Source: Inia geoffrensis (Eukaryota; Chordata; Mammalia; Artiodactyla; Iniidae). Taken from it: a DNA stretch of 64,000 bases. Location: NCBI GenBank assembly GCA_036417435.1, contig CM070903.1:79539501-79603500 (forward strand), in the 5' to 3' direction. How positions within the stretch are numbered: the stretch's first letter is position 1; each line of letters opens with the position of its first letter. The notes beneath the pieces were generated by a model. That model saw only the letters and a program-made list of their open reading frames with translations, did no database searches and was not told the origin of the DNA. Below, piece after piece: positions 23,952 through 34,125 of this stretch. The translations under genes were made by a program, and so were the position numbers.

Positions 23952-24381
23952 TGTTATGGGTTGAATCTTGTTCCCCCTAAAAAGTTATATTGAATTCCTA
24001 ACCTCCATTATCTGTAAATATGGCCTTATTTGGAAAAAAAGGGTCTTTGAAGATTTAATCAAGTCAGATGAAATCATTAGGGTGGGTCTTAATTTACTAT
24101 GATTGGTGTCCTCATACAGAGAGAATACCATGTAATGACAGAGGCAGAGATTGGAGCAATGCAGCCACAAGCCAAGGAATACCAAGGCTCAATGAGCACC
24201 ACTAGAAGCTAAGACAAGGCAAGGAAGGATTCTCCCCTGTAGGTTTCAGAGTGAGCATGGCCCTACTGGCCCCTTTTGTTTCAGACTTCTAGGCACCAGA
24301 ACTATGAAAGAATAAATTTCTGTTGTTTGAAGCCATACTTATTTGTGTCCTTTGTGATAGCAGTTCAAGGAGCAGCACAAA
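23952..24381 (+). repeat. MLT1-type LTR (ERVL-MaLR), solitary
   Basis: Begins TGTTATGGGTTGAATCTTG, contains 'attagggtgggtcttaattt', 'gactggtgtcctcatacagaga'-like text and ends with 'ctatgaaagaataaatttctg', 'ttgtttgaagcca' and an AGCAG-rich terminus. This is the layout of MLT1 LTRs. AATAAA at 24311-24316 is the old polyadenylation signal. No internal region is attached, so this is a solo LTR. It is an ancient relic with no coding capacity. Confidence 0.75.
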
Positions 24382-24385
24382 CCAT

Positions 24386-25060
24386 CTGACTTCACTGACC
24401 ATATCAGCAAGAATATAGAAGATACCACACTGAGTTGTATCACTCTTACAGTCATGAAACTTCTTAAGCTACTTTTCCCTAGTCATATATCCATGTCATT
24501 TTGAAGAGAAACCAGGGTGGGAGTGGTAGACTAGAAATCTGAAGAACTCAGCATGGTCTTTAGTCCTTCAGTAAGAGACTGAGTTATCTAGAAAGAATGC
24601 TTAAATTATTAAGTCTGTCTAAAATTATATGATTGGAATTGAAATAATATTTTATTTTAAAAGTAGTTAATATAAATAAATATAGTAAGAGTACTACAAT
24701 TAGTGATATGACAATGTGATAAGAGTTTGGGTAACAGTGAAAAATAAATGCTGGGGAAACACAGGAGAAATAAATATTAATCCTAGCCAGTACACTTGGA
24801 AAAACTCCATGAAGTGGATAATGCCTAAAATGGGCCTTAAAAAATTAAGAATGATTTCAAGTAAAGAAAAAGAGAGTGAAGCATTTTAAGTAAGTAAAAA
24901 AACTACAAGTAAAGTCAGAAAATATTAATATGTTTCAGGAATAGCAAATAATCCAATATGTTTAAAGCTCAGGGTGTTGGAAAATGAATCTATTAAAATA
25001 TATCAGAGTTAGGTGGAATAGTCTTAAATGCCATACTAAGAATTTTTAACAACCTTATTA
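24386..25060. other. Gene-free AT-rich DNA
   Basis: No recognisable repeat or gene. Confidence 0.5.
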
Positions 25061-25064
25061 TTAA

Positions 25065-25260
25065 TAATTTAAAAATTATTGTTCTTAACACTTATCACAA
25101 TACCTCCATCAATTAGATATTATTACCTTTATTTTAATACTGAGAAAATTGAGATGAAAAGAAATTAATTTTTGCAAGGTTATTCAGTTAGTAAATGATG
25201 GAATTGGAAGCCAAATCCAAGTCTGTCTATTCTCAAACACTGTGCACACAGCATCTCTAA
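25065..25260 (-). repeat. MIR relic, antisense
   Basis: 'tattattacctttattttaatactgag', 'aaggttattcagttagtaaatg' and 'gaattggaagccaaatccaag' follow the antisense MIR core. Confidence 0.55.
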
Positions 25261-25329
25261 ATATTATCTTTTGTTAGTGAGAGAGAATCATGCAAATTGC
25301 TCTTTAGGATGATTAGTCCTGAAAATGTA

Positions 25330-25475
25330 TCAGAAAGGTGTTGCATATGTGGAAGATAAGGACTATGAACTCCACAAGGCAAGAAACAATGAAGGTTTTG
25401 CTTACCACTGACTTCTAGGTGCAGTGTGTGGTATATAACAACTTTCAATAAATATATATTAAAAGAATGAGGGAA
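25330..25475 (+). repeat. L2 3' end relic
   Basis: 'gaactccacaaggcaagaaacaatgaag', 'ttctaggtgcagtgtgtgg' and 'ttcaataaatatatatt' resemble the L2 terminus. Confidence 0.5.
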
Positions 25476-25869
25476 GGAAATAAATAAGGAGAAGAAGGGA
25501 AGGTAAGAGCTATCTGTAGCTATATATGAGTTGTCCAGTGGGACATATTAATATAGGTCTTTTGATGAATCTTGGGAAACAAAGTTCACCAAAATCTAAA
25601 ATCCTAGTTTTGATTACCAAATAACATGCAAGATTTCTTACTTTACTCTAGCCCAATAGAGCTTTCTCTGATATGTACCCCTCTGATATGTAAAATGATC
25701 AGAAAGGGAGTAAGTATGAAATATGGGGGCAAGGGATAATGGAGGCAGCTAGCTCATACCTGAGTTACATATTTTTTTCTTGCTTACTAATAGAATCCCT
25801 ATATCATTAAGACCAATAATATACCCAGACAAAAAAAACAAGTTTTCCAATTTCCTTAAGAGCTACAGT
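25476..25869. other. Gene-free AT-rich DNA
   Basis: Nothing beyond ordinary sequence. Confidence 0.5.
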
Positions 25870-26180
25870 GGCTATGTCAATAAGTTTTAGCCAATGAGAT
25901 ATAAGTCAAAGTTGTCAAGAAAGATTTCTTGAATGTTTCCATAAAGGGGGAAAGACAGACATCTAGAAGAAGACTCTATTTTTTTCTTTTCTTATTTCAG
26001 CCTGCAACATGGATAGAAGGTGGGAACTCTCCTGAGCTTATTGGGACATGAGATTGCCTTGAGGATAGAACTCATGCCAATAGAATCTGGATTCCTAATG
26101 ATGGAGGAGATACCACTGTTACTTTGTGGTGGCTGTTGTTTATAGTTGAATCTACTTCTAATTGATTTAACGTAAAACTC
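25870..26180 (+). repeat. Old dispersed repeat, family uncertain (copy 1)
   Basis: Shares a layout with 26340-26690 and 59090-59480: a 'ccaatgagatataag' or 'ccaatagaaag' box, a 'gatgtg' or 'tgtggc' box followed by a splice-like pyrimidine tract, and a 3' part with a lost 'ttaagccactgag'. It resembles a mammal-wide solo element but I cannot name it. Confidence 0.35.
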
Positions 26181-26339
26181 AGAGATGGATTGGGAATCAT
26201 ATATAGGCCAGGGGTATCTGTTATAAAATATACTTGCCAATTTTTTAAATGTTTAATATTTTTAAGCTAAATATCTCTGCATCAAAGTAGATAAATCAAA
26301 GTGACCATGGCAAATGTTAACTGTTTGAAACATTCCCTT

Positions 26340-26690
26340 TCTTAACCACATAGCTCAAAACCATATTTTTCAGCCTCCTTTGAAGTTAATGTGGCCGTAT
26401 GATTGAGTCTGACCAATAGAAAGTGGGCAGAAGTGATGTGTACCACTTCCAGGATGGCTTATAAACTTCCAACAGATAATCCCATGTTCCCTTCTTTTTT
26501 CCCTATTTCGGCTGAAACAAGAGGACTTTGAGACCACAGAGACTGGGAGAGGCACAAGATGGAAGAAGGCTAGATTCCTAAATGACTACTACATAGAAGA
26601 CTACCATCCTTGAATTTTTATATACGGAGATATAACCTTCTATTCTGTTAATCCTTGAGATTTGGGGGTTGCTGTTGCAGTAGTTTACCT
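26340..26690 (+). repeat. Old dispersed repeat, family uncertain (copy 2)
   Basis: The clearest of the three copies: 'ctgaccaatagaaagtgggcagaag', 'gtgtaccacttccaggatggc', 'ggcacaagatggaagaaggctag' and, at 26656-26675, 'gagatttgggggttgctgtt'. Confidence 0.5.
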
Positions 26691-26729
26691 ATAAGGACCA
26701 ATTCAGCCAAATTCAAACAGTGGCATCAG

Positions 26730-26945
26730 AGTCAAAGTAGTGTGTAACCATAATGGTATCAAGTGTAATAATGGAAAGTCTGAGTTCTGAAACCAATGAA
26801 CAATATAACCTAGGGGAAAAAGCTTAATCTTTCTTATCTTTAGCTTTATCATTGGCAAAAAGGGGAAATATCACCTATGCTAGAGGGTTATTGAAAAGAC
26901 TAATAGAATTTTATGCAAACCTTAAGCAATTATGGAAAGATTGGC
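26730..26945 (+). repeat. MIR relic
   Basis: 'gaaagtctgagttctgaaacc', 'acaatataacctaggggaaaaagcttaatc' and 'ttagctttatcattggcaaaaaggg' follow the sense MIR order with many changes. Confidence 0.5.
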
Positions 26946-27093
26946 TACAGACAGTGCAGCAATCCAGGGAACCATTAGGAAGTGGTACCCAGAAAACCCT
27001 CTGTGGAGGCCAGTTGGCCAATTTAAACTACCCTGAAGTGACTTGCTTAAGGGTTCATTCTGCTTAAATTCTTATTAAAAAAAAAAAAAAAAA

Positions 27094-27580
27094 GTGTTCT
27101 GGAAGAGAGCCTTTGTTTCTCTGGCTTTCTCTTGAAGAAATGTAGGGAATAATTAAAAATGATATTACATGATGAGGCTGTTCCAGGAAATGCTGTAAGT
27201 TGCAAGCACCACAGCATCTTTTGGCGTATGCATGCTCAGATATTCTCACCACAGCTTTATATAGATGGGCACAGGCACTGATTTCCTGGTAACTATGGCA
27301 AAGCCAATTTTGTTTGCTAAATATTGGCAATGGCCAGGAAAATGAATGAGAACAGTCGTCAAATCCAGAGTACTGTCTCTTCTCTTTGGTGATACCAAGC
27401 TGCAAACAATGTAGCATTGCCCTCAGAATGTGAATTGTGGCTGTGTTATTGTGATTTATAATAAAATATATATATTTGGTTTTCATCCCAGTTTCTGACA
27501 CAGAGCTTCTAAAACCCTTAGAAGCAATCAAGTTGTCTTTTGTTATGTTAATAAGGTGAATTTTAGAAAGCAACTAAGGA
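27094..27580 (-). other. Single-copy stretch with a 169-codon open frame
   Basis: The longest open frame outside the L1 (27064-27573, minus) crosses this non-repetitive stretch. Its product has no domain I recognise, its C-terminus is encoded by the poly-T side of an A-run (27075-27093, read as Phe codons), and codon use looks unbiased. I regard it as a chance frame. The sequence itself matches no repeat I know and could be conserved noncoding DNA. Confidence 0.35.
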
Positions 27581-27752
27581 TGGGGGCTGGTTGCCAGGAC
27601 AGCCAAATGTGTGATGAGAAGGTTGAAACTTCCCATCGTACCCCCTGACCTCCAGGGAGGGGAGAGGGACTGAAGATTGTGTTTAATCACCAGTAGTGTC
27701 ACCTGCTGGTGTCTGAGAACTGCTTGGTGTTATGTGGGAGCACCCTCACCCC

Positions 27753-27753
<1 letters not shown>

Positions 27754-27796
<43 letters not shown>
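27754..27796 (+). repeat. (AC)n microsatellite
   Basis: Uninterrupted AC dinucleotides, about 21 units. Confidence 0.98.
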
Positions 27797-27799
<3 letters not shown>

Positions 27800-28006
27800 T
27801 GGAATTTAGTCCAGATACCTAAAAAAGTGGCCAAGAGAAATACTTTAAGAAAGAATGTTGCTTGGAAAAAAAGGTCTTGAGTAATGAAAGTGATAGAATA
27901 GTACATAATTTCCAGTTCTATAAAATAGCAAAAGGGACGTGTATTAGTCAAGGTTTTTCAGAGAAAGAGAACCAGAACAAAGAGGATATATATGTATATA
28001 TAGAGT

Positions 28007-28447
28007 TGTTGCAGGTTCAGTTCCAGATCACCTCAATAAAGTGGGTCTCACAAATTTTTTGGTTTCCCAATGGGTATAAAAGTTATGTTTACACTATAGT
28101 TCAGTCTATTAAGTGAGCAACAGCATTATGTCTAAAGATATGTACACACCTTAATCAAAAGATACTCTATTGCTAAAAACTGCTAACCACCATCTGAGCC
28201 TTCAGCGAGTCATAGTAGTAACATCAACGATCACTGATCACAGATCACCATAACAAATATGATAATAATGAATAAGTTTGAAATAGTGTGAATTACCAAA
28301 ATGTGACACAGTGACACAAAGTAAGCAATTGCTGTTGAAAAAAATGGCATCAATAGGATTGCTTGATGCAGGGTTGCCATAAGCCTTCAACTTTTTAAAT
28401 TGCAGTACTTGCAAAGTGCAATAAAACAAAGCACAGTAAAAGGAGGT
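28007..28447 (-). mobile_element. Tigger-type DNA transposon, internally deleted
   Basis: The left end TTGCAGGTTCAGTTCCAG and text through 'gagccttcagcgagtc' (28196-28210) is one Tigger1-like terminus. From 'agtaacatcaacgatcactg' (28217) to 'gcaataaaacaaagcacag' (28418-28436) is the other. The transposase gene between them, over 2 kb in an intact Tigger1, is missing. This is therefore a non-autonomous derivative. The outermost bases of both ends have merged into TA-rich sequence. Tigger elements insert at TA, which fits the (TA)n it sits in. Confidence 0.85.
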
Positions 28448-28493
28448 GTATATATATATATGTATATATGGGGAGAGAGAGAGAGAGAGAGAG
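28448..28493 (+). repeat. (TA)n followed by (GA)n
   Basis: TATA-rich bases 28448-28469, then eleven GA units to 28493. They belong to the split repeat. Confidence 0.95.
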
Positions 28494-28829
28494 TCTGAAG
28501 GTCTGAGAACTAGGAGAGACAACAGTATAAGTCCTAGTCTGAGGGTAGGAGAAAACCCATATCTCAGCTCAACCAGTCAAGCAGAAAAAGGGGCAAATTC
28601 TCCCTTTTACCATCTTTTGTTCTGTCCAGGCTCTCAATGGATTGGATGATGCCTACTCACACTGGGCAGGGCAATCTGCTTTACTGACTCTACAGATTCA
28701 AATGCTGACATCATTAGAAATACCCTCATAGAAATACCCAGATGTAATGTTTAGCCAAATATCTGGGCGCCTGGTGAGCCAGTCAAGTTGACACATACAA
28801 TCAACCATCACAGGAGATTTATGACTTCA

Positions 28830-29520
28830 GATGATAAAGACCTTTATTGTAGCATTAATTTACTACACATGATCATGGCTGACAAGTCCCAGGGCATTAT
28901 GACCCTAAAGTCTTTCTGGATATTTTATTCTGAATTCACATCTTCATACTAAGACGTGTTATGCTCCATCACAACACAAACTCAATATTCCAAAAAATGA
29001 ATTCATCATGTTTTCTCTATTAATCAAGTTACACACTACAACAACAAAATCAACCCAAAATGGCCTGAGACAAGAAGGAAAATAATAGACTTATGTAACT
29101 GGAAAATACAAGTAAAACATTAGAAGCAACTTGATTTATGGGCTAATATAATTAGACCTTGCTCTTTATTTCTCAGTTCTATATTGGCTTCATTCTTAGG
29201 AAGATTCTATGCTTTTGGAAAAAAATGATAGGCAGCAACTCCACATCTATATACCAATTCTCAGTAATGCCAACCACAGAATAACACTTTTAAAAGTCCA
29301 ATAATTAATATAATACACAATGCAATAAAAGTATAAATCAATATCAGAGACATCAAACTCCTCATCTATTAGTAAACTAAAAAACACACTTCAAAATAAA
29401 TTATGGATCAATTAGTAACTTCATATTTATTGAAAGGGAATGATATACTTCTGCTTCTGGTTAAGATGAATATAGAAATTCAAAGCTCCCTAAGAAATAA
29501 AATAAGCCATATAAGCTACA
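28830..29520. other. Gene-free AT-rich DNA
   Basis: No gene. Bases 29030-29215 may be part of an old repeat (a 'caacccaaaatggcctgagac' box), not identified. Confidence 0.45.
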
Positions 29521-29534
29521 AAATGAGTTTCTGA

Positions 29535-29666
29535 GGGAATTCCCTGGCAGTCCAGTGGTTAGGACTCAACGCTTTCACTGCCAGGGCCCTGGTCGGAGAG
29601 CTAAGATCCTGTAAGCTGCGCAGTGCGACCAAATAAAAATAAATAAATAATAATAACAGAAAAAAT
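29535..29666 (+). mobile_element. tRNA-derived SINE of CHR-1/BovtA-like type, short
   Basis: Begins GGGAATTCCCTGGCAGTCCAGTGG split over 29535-29558, has 'ccctggtcggagagctaagatcc' and an A/T-rich tail of AAATAA units. It differs in head and body from the GGCTTCCCTGGTGGC copies. Part of the middle is missing. Flanking repeats 29521-29534 and 29667-29680 match at 12 of 14 bases, so it is older than the other SINEs. Confidence 0.85.
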
Positions 29667-29680
29667 AAATCAGTTTTTGA

Positions 29681-30238
29681 AACCTACCAGAAGCTTGAAG
29701 GTATAAAAATACTAAAATAAGCTCAAATCTTTTCTAGGATAAAAGAGAGCTGCCCCTATTTCCATGCCACTTAGAATAGCTGGAGGTGGAGGATTTTTCC
29801 ATAAATGAGAGTAAGCACCCTTTGTGCTTTTTATGATTTATTTATATATATGCTGTAAAACTACAATATTTTATTATTATTTTTACCTTAAACAGTTAAT
29901 AGTCCTCTAAACAAATTTAAAGATAAATGCTTACATAATAAAAAATAATAGATATCTTTCATATTTTTCTAGATATTTACCTTTCTGATACTTTTCATTC
30001 TTTCCTGAAGATCTGTGCTTCCATCTGGTTTAATTTTCTTTTCTCCCATAGAATTTATCTTTATCATTTCTTACAGCACCAAAATAATGATAATGCATTT
30101 ATAGCACATATTTACCCAAAAGAAAGCATAAAAGTATTAAGAGAAAATCAAGAACAGATTACCAAGATAGTAGACTTAAAACACAATTATATCAAGAATT
30201 ATATTAATGTAAAGGCACTAACTACTTCAATTAAAAAG
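29681..30238. other. Gene-free, very AT-rich DNA
   Basis: No gene or identifiable repeat. Confidence 0.5.
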
Positions 30239-30249
30239 CAGATTGTCAG

Positions 30250-30457
30250 GGCTTCCCTGGTGGCACAGTGGTTGAGAGTCCGCCTGCCGATGCAGGGGAC
30301 ATGGGTTTGTGCCCCGGTCCGGGAAGATCCTACATGCGGCGGAGCGGCTAGGCCCGTGAGCCATGGCTGCTGAGCCTCCACGACCAGAGCCTGTGCTCCA
30401 CAACAGGAGAGGCCACAACAGTGAGAGGCCCACGTACCACAAAAAAAAAAAAAAATA
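30250..30457 (+). mobile_element. CHR-type SINE, short form
   Basis: Begins GGCTTCCCTGGTGGCACAG and ends in ACCACAAAAA plus an A-tail. The flanks CAGATTGTCAG (30239-30249) and CACATTGTCAG (30458-30468) differ at one base and mark the target-site duplication. Confidence 0.92.
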
Positions 30458-30519
30458 CACATTGTCAGATTGATTTTAAAATGTAGGATCCACTGTTTGC
30501 TATTTACAACATTATAAAG

Positions 30520-31450
30520 TTTTAAATTTATCCCAAATGAAAAAAATTATTGCAATTCTAATAAAAATCCCATAGGAATTTTAAAAATTAAATGTGACAA
30601 TTTGATTCTAAAAGTTATGTAAAGAATAGAGATCCTTGAAAAGCTAAGACACTTTGGGATAAGAAAAAAATGTGAGGGATATAGTCATCTCTTTTTAGCA
30701 CCTGTAAAGCTACAAGAACAATGTGGTAGTGTTGGCTAATTCACACAATTCTGAGCAAAAACTATGTAAGAAGTCTGCTGGGGTGAGGATTAGGGACTTT
30801 TTCTTTCCTGATACATGGGAACAGATTCAAGAAGAGAGTGTATGAGCCATCTCTCTACCTCCCCGTTTTTCTCTTGAACATTGAAGTGATACAGTAGCAA
30901 TCATCTTGCAACCATAGGATAATAAGCATGAAGAAGGAAAGACAACAGACTTAGGATAATGCAACAGAAAGATGTCTGAGCCTAATTTTCTTGATTACAT
31001 TAATGATCTGCAAAAGCAATGCTAGCAACTTCTTACATGAGAAAAATAAACCTCAATTATGTAATCACTGTTATCATGAATCTTTTGATAACCACCATAC
31101 CTATTTCCAGCTATTCTAATTTCTAAAAAGAGAACTGCAAATTATACAACAGTAACTTTCATTCCCCTACCATCATATTGACAAAATTAACAAGTTCAAC
31201 AATGCCAAAAGGTGAAGTAGAAAGGATAAAGGGATTCTCATGTTGTGTAAGTGGGTTTGCAAATTGACACAATCACTTTGGAGAACAATTTGACAGCATT
31301 TAATAAAGTTTAGAGTCATGTATATGCTACAACACAGAAGTTAATCTTCACTTCCTTAGAGAAACATCCTCATATCTATGCAAGGAAATATGAAAAATAT
31401 GTTTATTGTGGCATGGCTCTTGAGAGTGAATAATTGGAAACCAATATAAT
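30520..31450 (+). repeat. Old L1 ORF2-3' fragment, sense
   Basis: 'ctaataaaaatcccataggaatttt', 'gattctaaaagttatgtaaag' (30530-30625), then 'gggtttgcaaattgacacaatcac', 'ggagaacaatttgacagc' and 'aataattggaaaccaat' (31250-31445) are in the order of an old L1 ORF2 end. There is no open frame. Confidence 0.6.
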
Positions 31451-31456
31451 ATAATG

Positions 31457-31461
<5 letters not shown>

Positions 31462-31493
<32 letters not shown>
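31462..31493 (+). repeat. (TA)n microsatellite
   Basis: Sixteen TA units, self-complementary. Confidence 0.97.
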
Positions 31494-31495
<2 letters not shown>

Positions 31496-31696
31496 ACAAA
31501 TAACATGGGTTTTGAGAGAAATTAATTAAGACAATGAAAATGAAATATATACACATAAATAAATGCATGGGACGTCTTTTACACACTATTATATTTACCT
31601 TAAGTTTCTTTAAGTAAAAAGCACATTTTTCTAGTGTGGGTATGTTAACATGTACTTTCATGGTATCACTGATTTATTTGTATATCCATTTTAATC

Positions 31697-31708
31697 TAAA
31701 GATTTCAA
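31697..31708 (+). repeat. 5' target-site duplication of the L1
   Basis: TAAAGATTTCAA occurs here and at 39253-39264. The identical 12-mers bound the L1 and show it arrived by target-primed reverse transcription. Confidence 0.92.
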
Positions 31709-31719
31709 AGGGAGGCCTT

Positions 31720-31728
31720 CAAGATGGC
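31720..31728 (+). promoter_or_regulatory. YY1-type motif at L1 5' end
   Basis: CAAGATGGC, ten or so bases from the 5' terminus. In human L1 a YY1 site at the same place directs accurate transcription start. Here the call rests on motif and position. Confidence 0.6.
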
Positions 31729-33001
31729 AGAAGAGTAAGACATGGAGATCACCGTCCTCCCCACAAATACATCAGAAATACATCTACATGTGGAACAACT
31801 CCTACAGAACGCCTACTGAATGCTGGCAGAAGACCTCAGAATTCCCAAAGGCAAGAAACTACCCATGTACCTGGGTAAGGCAAAAGAAAAAAGAAAAAAC
31901 AGACACAAAAGAATAGAGATGGGACCTGCACCTTGGGGAGGGAGCTGTGAAGGAGGAAAAGTTTTCACACACTAGGAAGCCCCTTCGTGGGTGGAGATGG
32001 GGGGGGTTGGGCAGTGGGAGGGGAAGCTCTCACGGAGGATAGTGCAGCAACAGGGATGCAGATGGCAAAGCAGAGAGATTCCCACACAGAAGATCGGTAC
32101 CGACCAGCACTCACCAGCCCGAGAGGCATGCCTGCTCACCTGCAGGGGCGGGTGGGGGCTGGGAGCTGAGGCTCGGGCTTTGGAGGTCAGATACCAGGGA
32201 GAGGACTGGGGTTGGCTGTGTGAACACAGCATGAAGCGTGCTAGTGTGCCACAGCTAGCTGGGAGGGAGTCCGGGAAAAAATCTGGAACTGCCTAAGAGG
32301 CAAGAGACCATTGTTTTGGGGTGCGTGAGGACAGGGGATTCAGAGCACCACCTCAAAGAGCTCCAAAGACTGGCACTAGCTGCAGCTATCAGCATGGACA
32401 AAAGAAACGGGCATGAAATGCTAAGGCTGCTGCGGCAACCACCAAGAAGCCTGTGTGTAAGCACAGGTCACTATCCACACCTCCTCTCCTGGGAGCTTGT
32501 GCCGCCCGCCACTGCCAGGGTCCTGTGACCCAGGGACAAATTCCCCAGGAGAACACAAGGCAGGGCAGGGCTCAGGCTGGTGCAACGTCACGCCGGCCTC
32601 TGCTGCCACAGGCTTGCCCCGCATTCCGTACCCCTCCCTCCCCCTGGCCTGAATGAGCCAGAGCCCCCTAATCAGCTGCTACTTTAACCCCATCCTGTCT
32701 GAGCAAAGAACAGACACCCTCAGGTGACCTACACGCAGAGACAGGGCCAAATCCAAAGCTGAGCCCCAGGAGCTGTGTGAACAAGGAAAAGAAAGGGAAA
32801 TTTCTCCCAGCAACCTCAGGAGCAGTGGATTAAATCTGCACAATCAACTTGATGTACCCTGAATCTGTGGAATACCTGAATAGACAATGAATCATTCCAA
32901 AACTGAGGCAGTGGACTTTGGAAGCAACTGTAGACTTGGGGTTTGCTTTCGACATCTAATTTGTTTCTGGTTATATGTTTATCTTAGTTTAGTATTTAGA
33001 G

Positions 33002-33047
33002 TCGATTACCATTGGTAGATTTGTCTGTTGATTTGGTTCCTCTCCTA
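33002..33047 (+). repeat. L1 5' UTR internal repeat, unit 1
   Basis: 'gattaccattggtagatttg', 'ttgatttggttcctctcc' matches unit 2 at 33219-33264 ('gttatcattggtggatttg', 'ttggtttggttgctctctc') over most positions. The reverse strand of the two units translates to related peptides as well. Confidence 0.65.
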
Positions 33048-33218
33048 TTTTTCTATATGTAGATATATATATATTTTTTTTTCCTTTTTCTTTTTGTGAG
33101 TGTGTAGGTGTATGCTTCTCTGTGGGAGGTTGTCTGTATAGCTTTGCTTTTACCATTTGTCCTAGGGATCTGTGTGTCCACTTTTGGGGTTTTTTTTTTT
33201 TTGTATAGTTTTTAGTGC

Positions 33219-33264
33219 CTGTTATCATTGGTGGATTTGTTTTTTGGTTTGGTTGCTCTCTCTT
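33219..33264 (+). repeat. L1 5' UTR internal repeat, unit 2
   Basis: Second unit of the duplication described at 33002. The two starts are 217 bases apart. Confidence 0.65.
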
Positions 33265-33292
33265 TCTTTTATTACTTTTTAATTTTTTACTT

Positions 33293-33295
<3 letters not shown>

Positions 33296-33325
<30 letters not shown>

Positions 33326-33526
33326 TGTTTTTGGCGGTACGCAGGCCTCTCACTGCTGTGGCCTCTCCCGTTGCGGAGCACAGGCTCCGGACGTGCAGGC
33401 TCAGCGGCCATGGCTCACGGGCCCAGCCGCTCCGCGGCACGTGGGATCTTCCCAGACTGGGGCACGAACCCGCGTCCCCTGCATCGGCAGGCAGACTCTC
33501 AACCTCTGTGCCACCAGGGAGGCCCC
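33296..33526 (-). mobile_element. CHR-type SINE nested in the L1 5' UTR
   Basis: Antisense short-form CHR with a (GTTTTT)n-type tail. The duplicated target TAATTTTTTACTTTTT (16 bases, perfect) is at 33280-33295 and 33527-33542. It is inside the L1, so it is younger. The perfect duplication supports a fairly recent date. Overlapping open frames of 83-132 codons here come from the SINE. Confidence 0.95.
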
Positions 33527-34125
33527 TAATTTTTTACTTTTTAATATATTCTTTTTAATTTTGATTTTAATTATTTTATTTTGTATATTTATTTTCTTTC
33601 TTTCTTTCGTCTCCCTTTTCTTCTGAGCTGTGTGGCTGACAGGGTCTTGGTGCTCTGGCCATGTGTCAGGCCTGTGCCTCTGAGGTGGGATAATCGAGTT
33701 CAGAACATTGGTCCACCAGAGACCTCCCAGCTCCACATAATATCAAATGATGAAAGCTCTCCCAGAGATCTCCATCTCAAAGCTAAGACTCAGCTCAACT
33801 CAACGACCAGCAGGCTACAGTTCTGGACACCCTATGCCAAATAACTAGCAAGTCAGGAATACAACCCCATCCATTAGCAGAGAAGCTGCTTAAAATCATA
33901 ATAAGGTCACAGACACCCCAAAACACACCAAGAGATGTGGTCCAGACCACCAGAAAGACAAGATCCAGCCTCATCCACCAGAACACAGGAACCATTCCCT
34001 CCACCAGGAAGCCTACACAACACACTGAACCAAACTTAGCCACTGGGGGAAGACACCAAAAACAATGGGAACTACGAATCTGTAGCCTGCGGAAAAAAAA
34101 CCCAAAACACAAGAAGTTAAGCAAA

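Larger units (their letters stand above)
27940..28812 (+). repeat. Old mammal-wide repeat, split by a Tigger
   Basis: Left end TGTATTAGTCAAGG with 'ttcagagaaagagaaccagaac' (27940-27983), then a TATA-rich run. After the Tigger it resumes with (TA)n and (GA)n at 28448-28493, 'gtctgaaggtctgagaactagg', 'ggcaatctgctttactgactctac' and the end 'agtcaagttgacacatacaatcaaccatcaca' (28782-28812, in pieces). Family name uncertain; the termini are conserved. Confidence 0.6.
31709..34125 (+). promoter_or_regulatory. L1 5' UTR with internal promoter
   Basis: About 2.2 kb once the SINE and its duplicated target are subtracted, long compared with the roughly 0.9 kb human L1 5' UTR. The first half (31720-32700) is G/C-rich for this window with several CpGs (for example 32094-32103, 32148-32152). 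The second half is T-rich and holds a degenerate internal duplication (33002-33047 and 33219-33264). No frame here is a gene, although an open frame enters ORF1 in phase from 33937. Confidence 0.8.

Noticed and set aside
27677..27951. Cys-Val and Thr-His repeat peptides
   Set aside because: Translations of the (AC)n microsatellite on both strands.
27754..28493. CRISPR-like or satellite array
   Set aside because: Only simple dinucleotide repeats and known transposon ends; there are no spaced repeats and the genome is mammalian.
32989..33411. 140-codon lysine-rich minus-strand open frame
   Set aside because: It is the antisense of the L1 5' UTR and of the nested SINE. The lysine- and glutamine-rich stretch comes from the SINE tail (GTTTTT)n.
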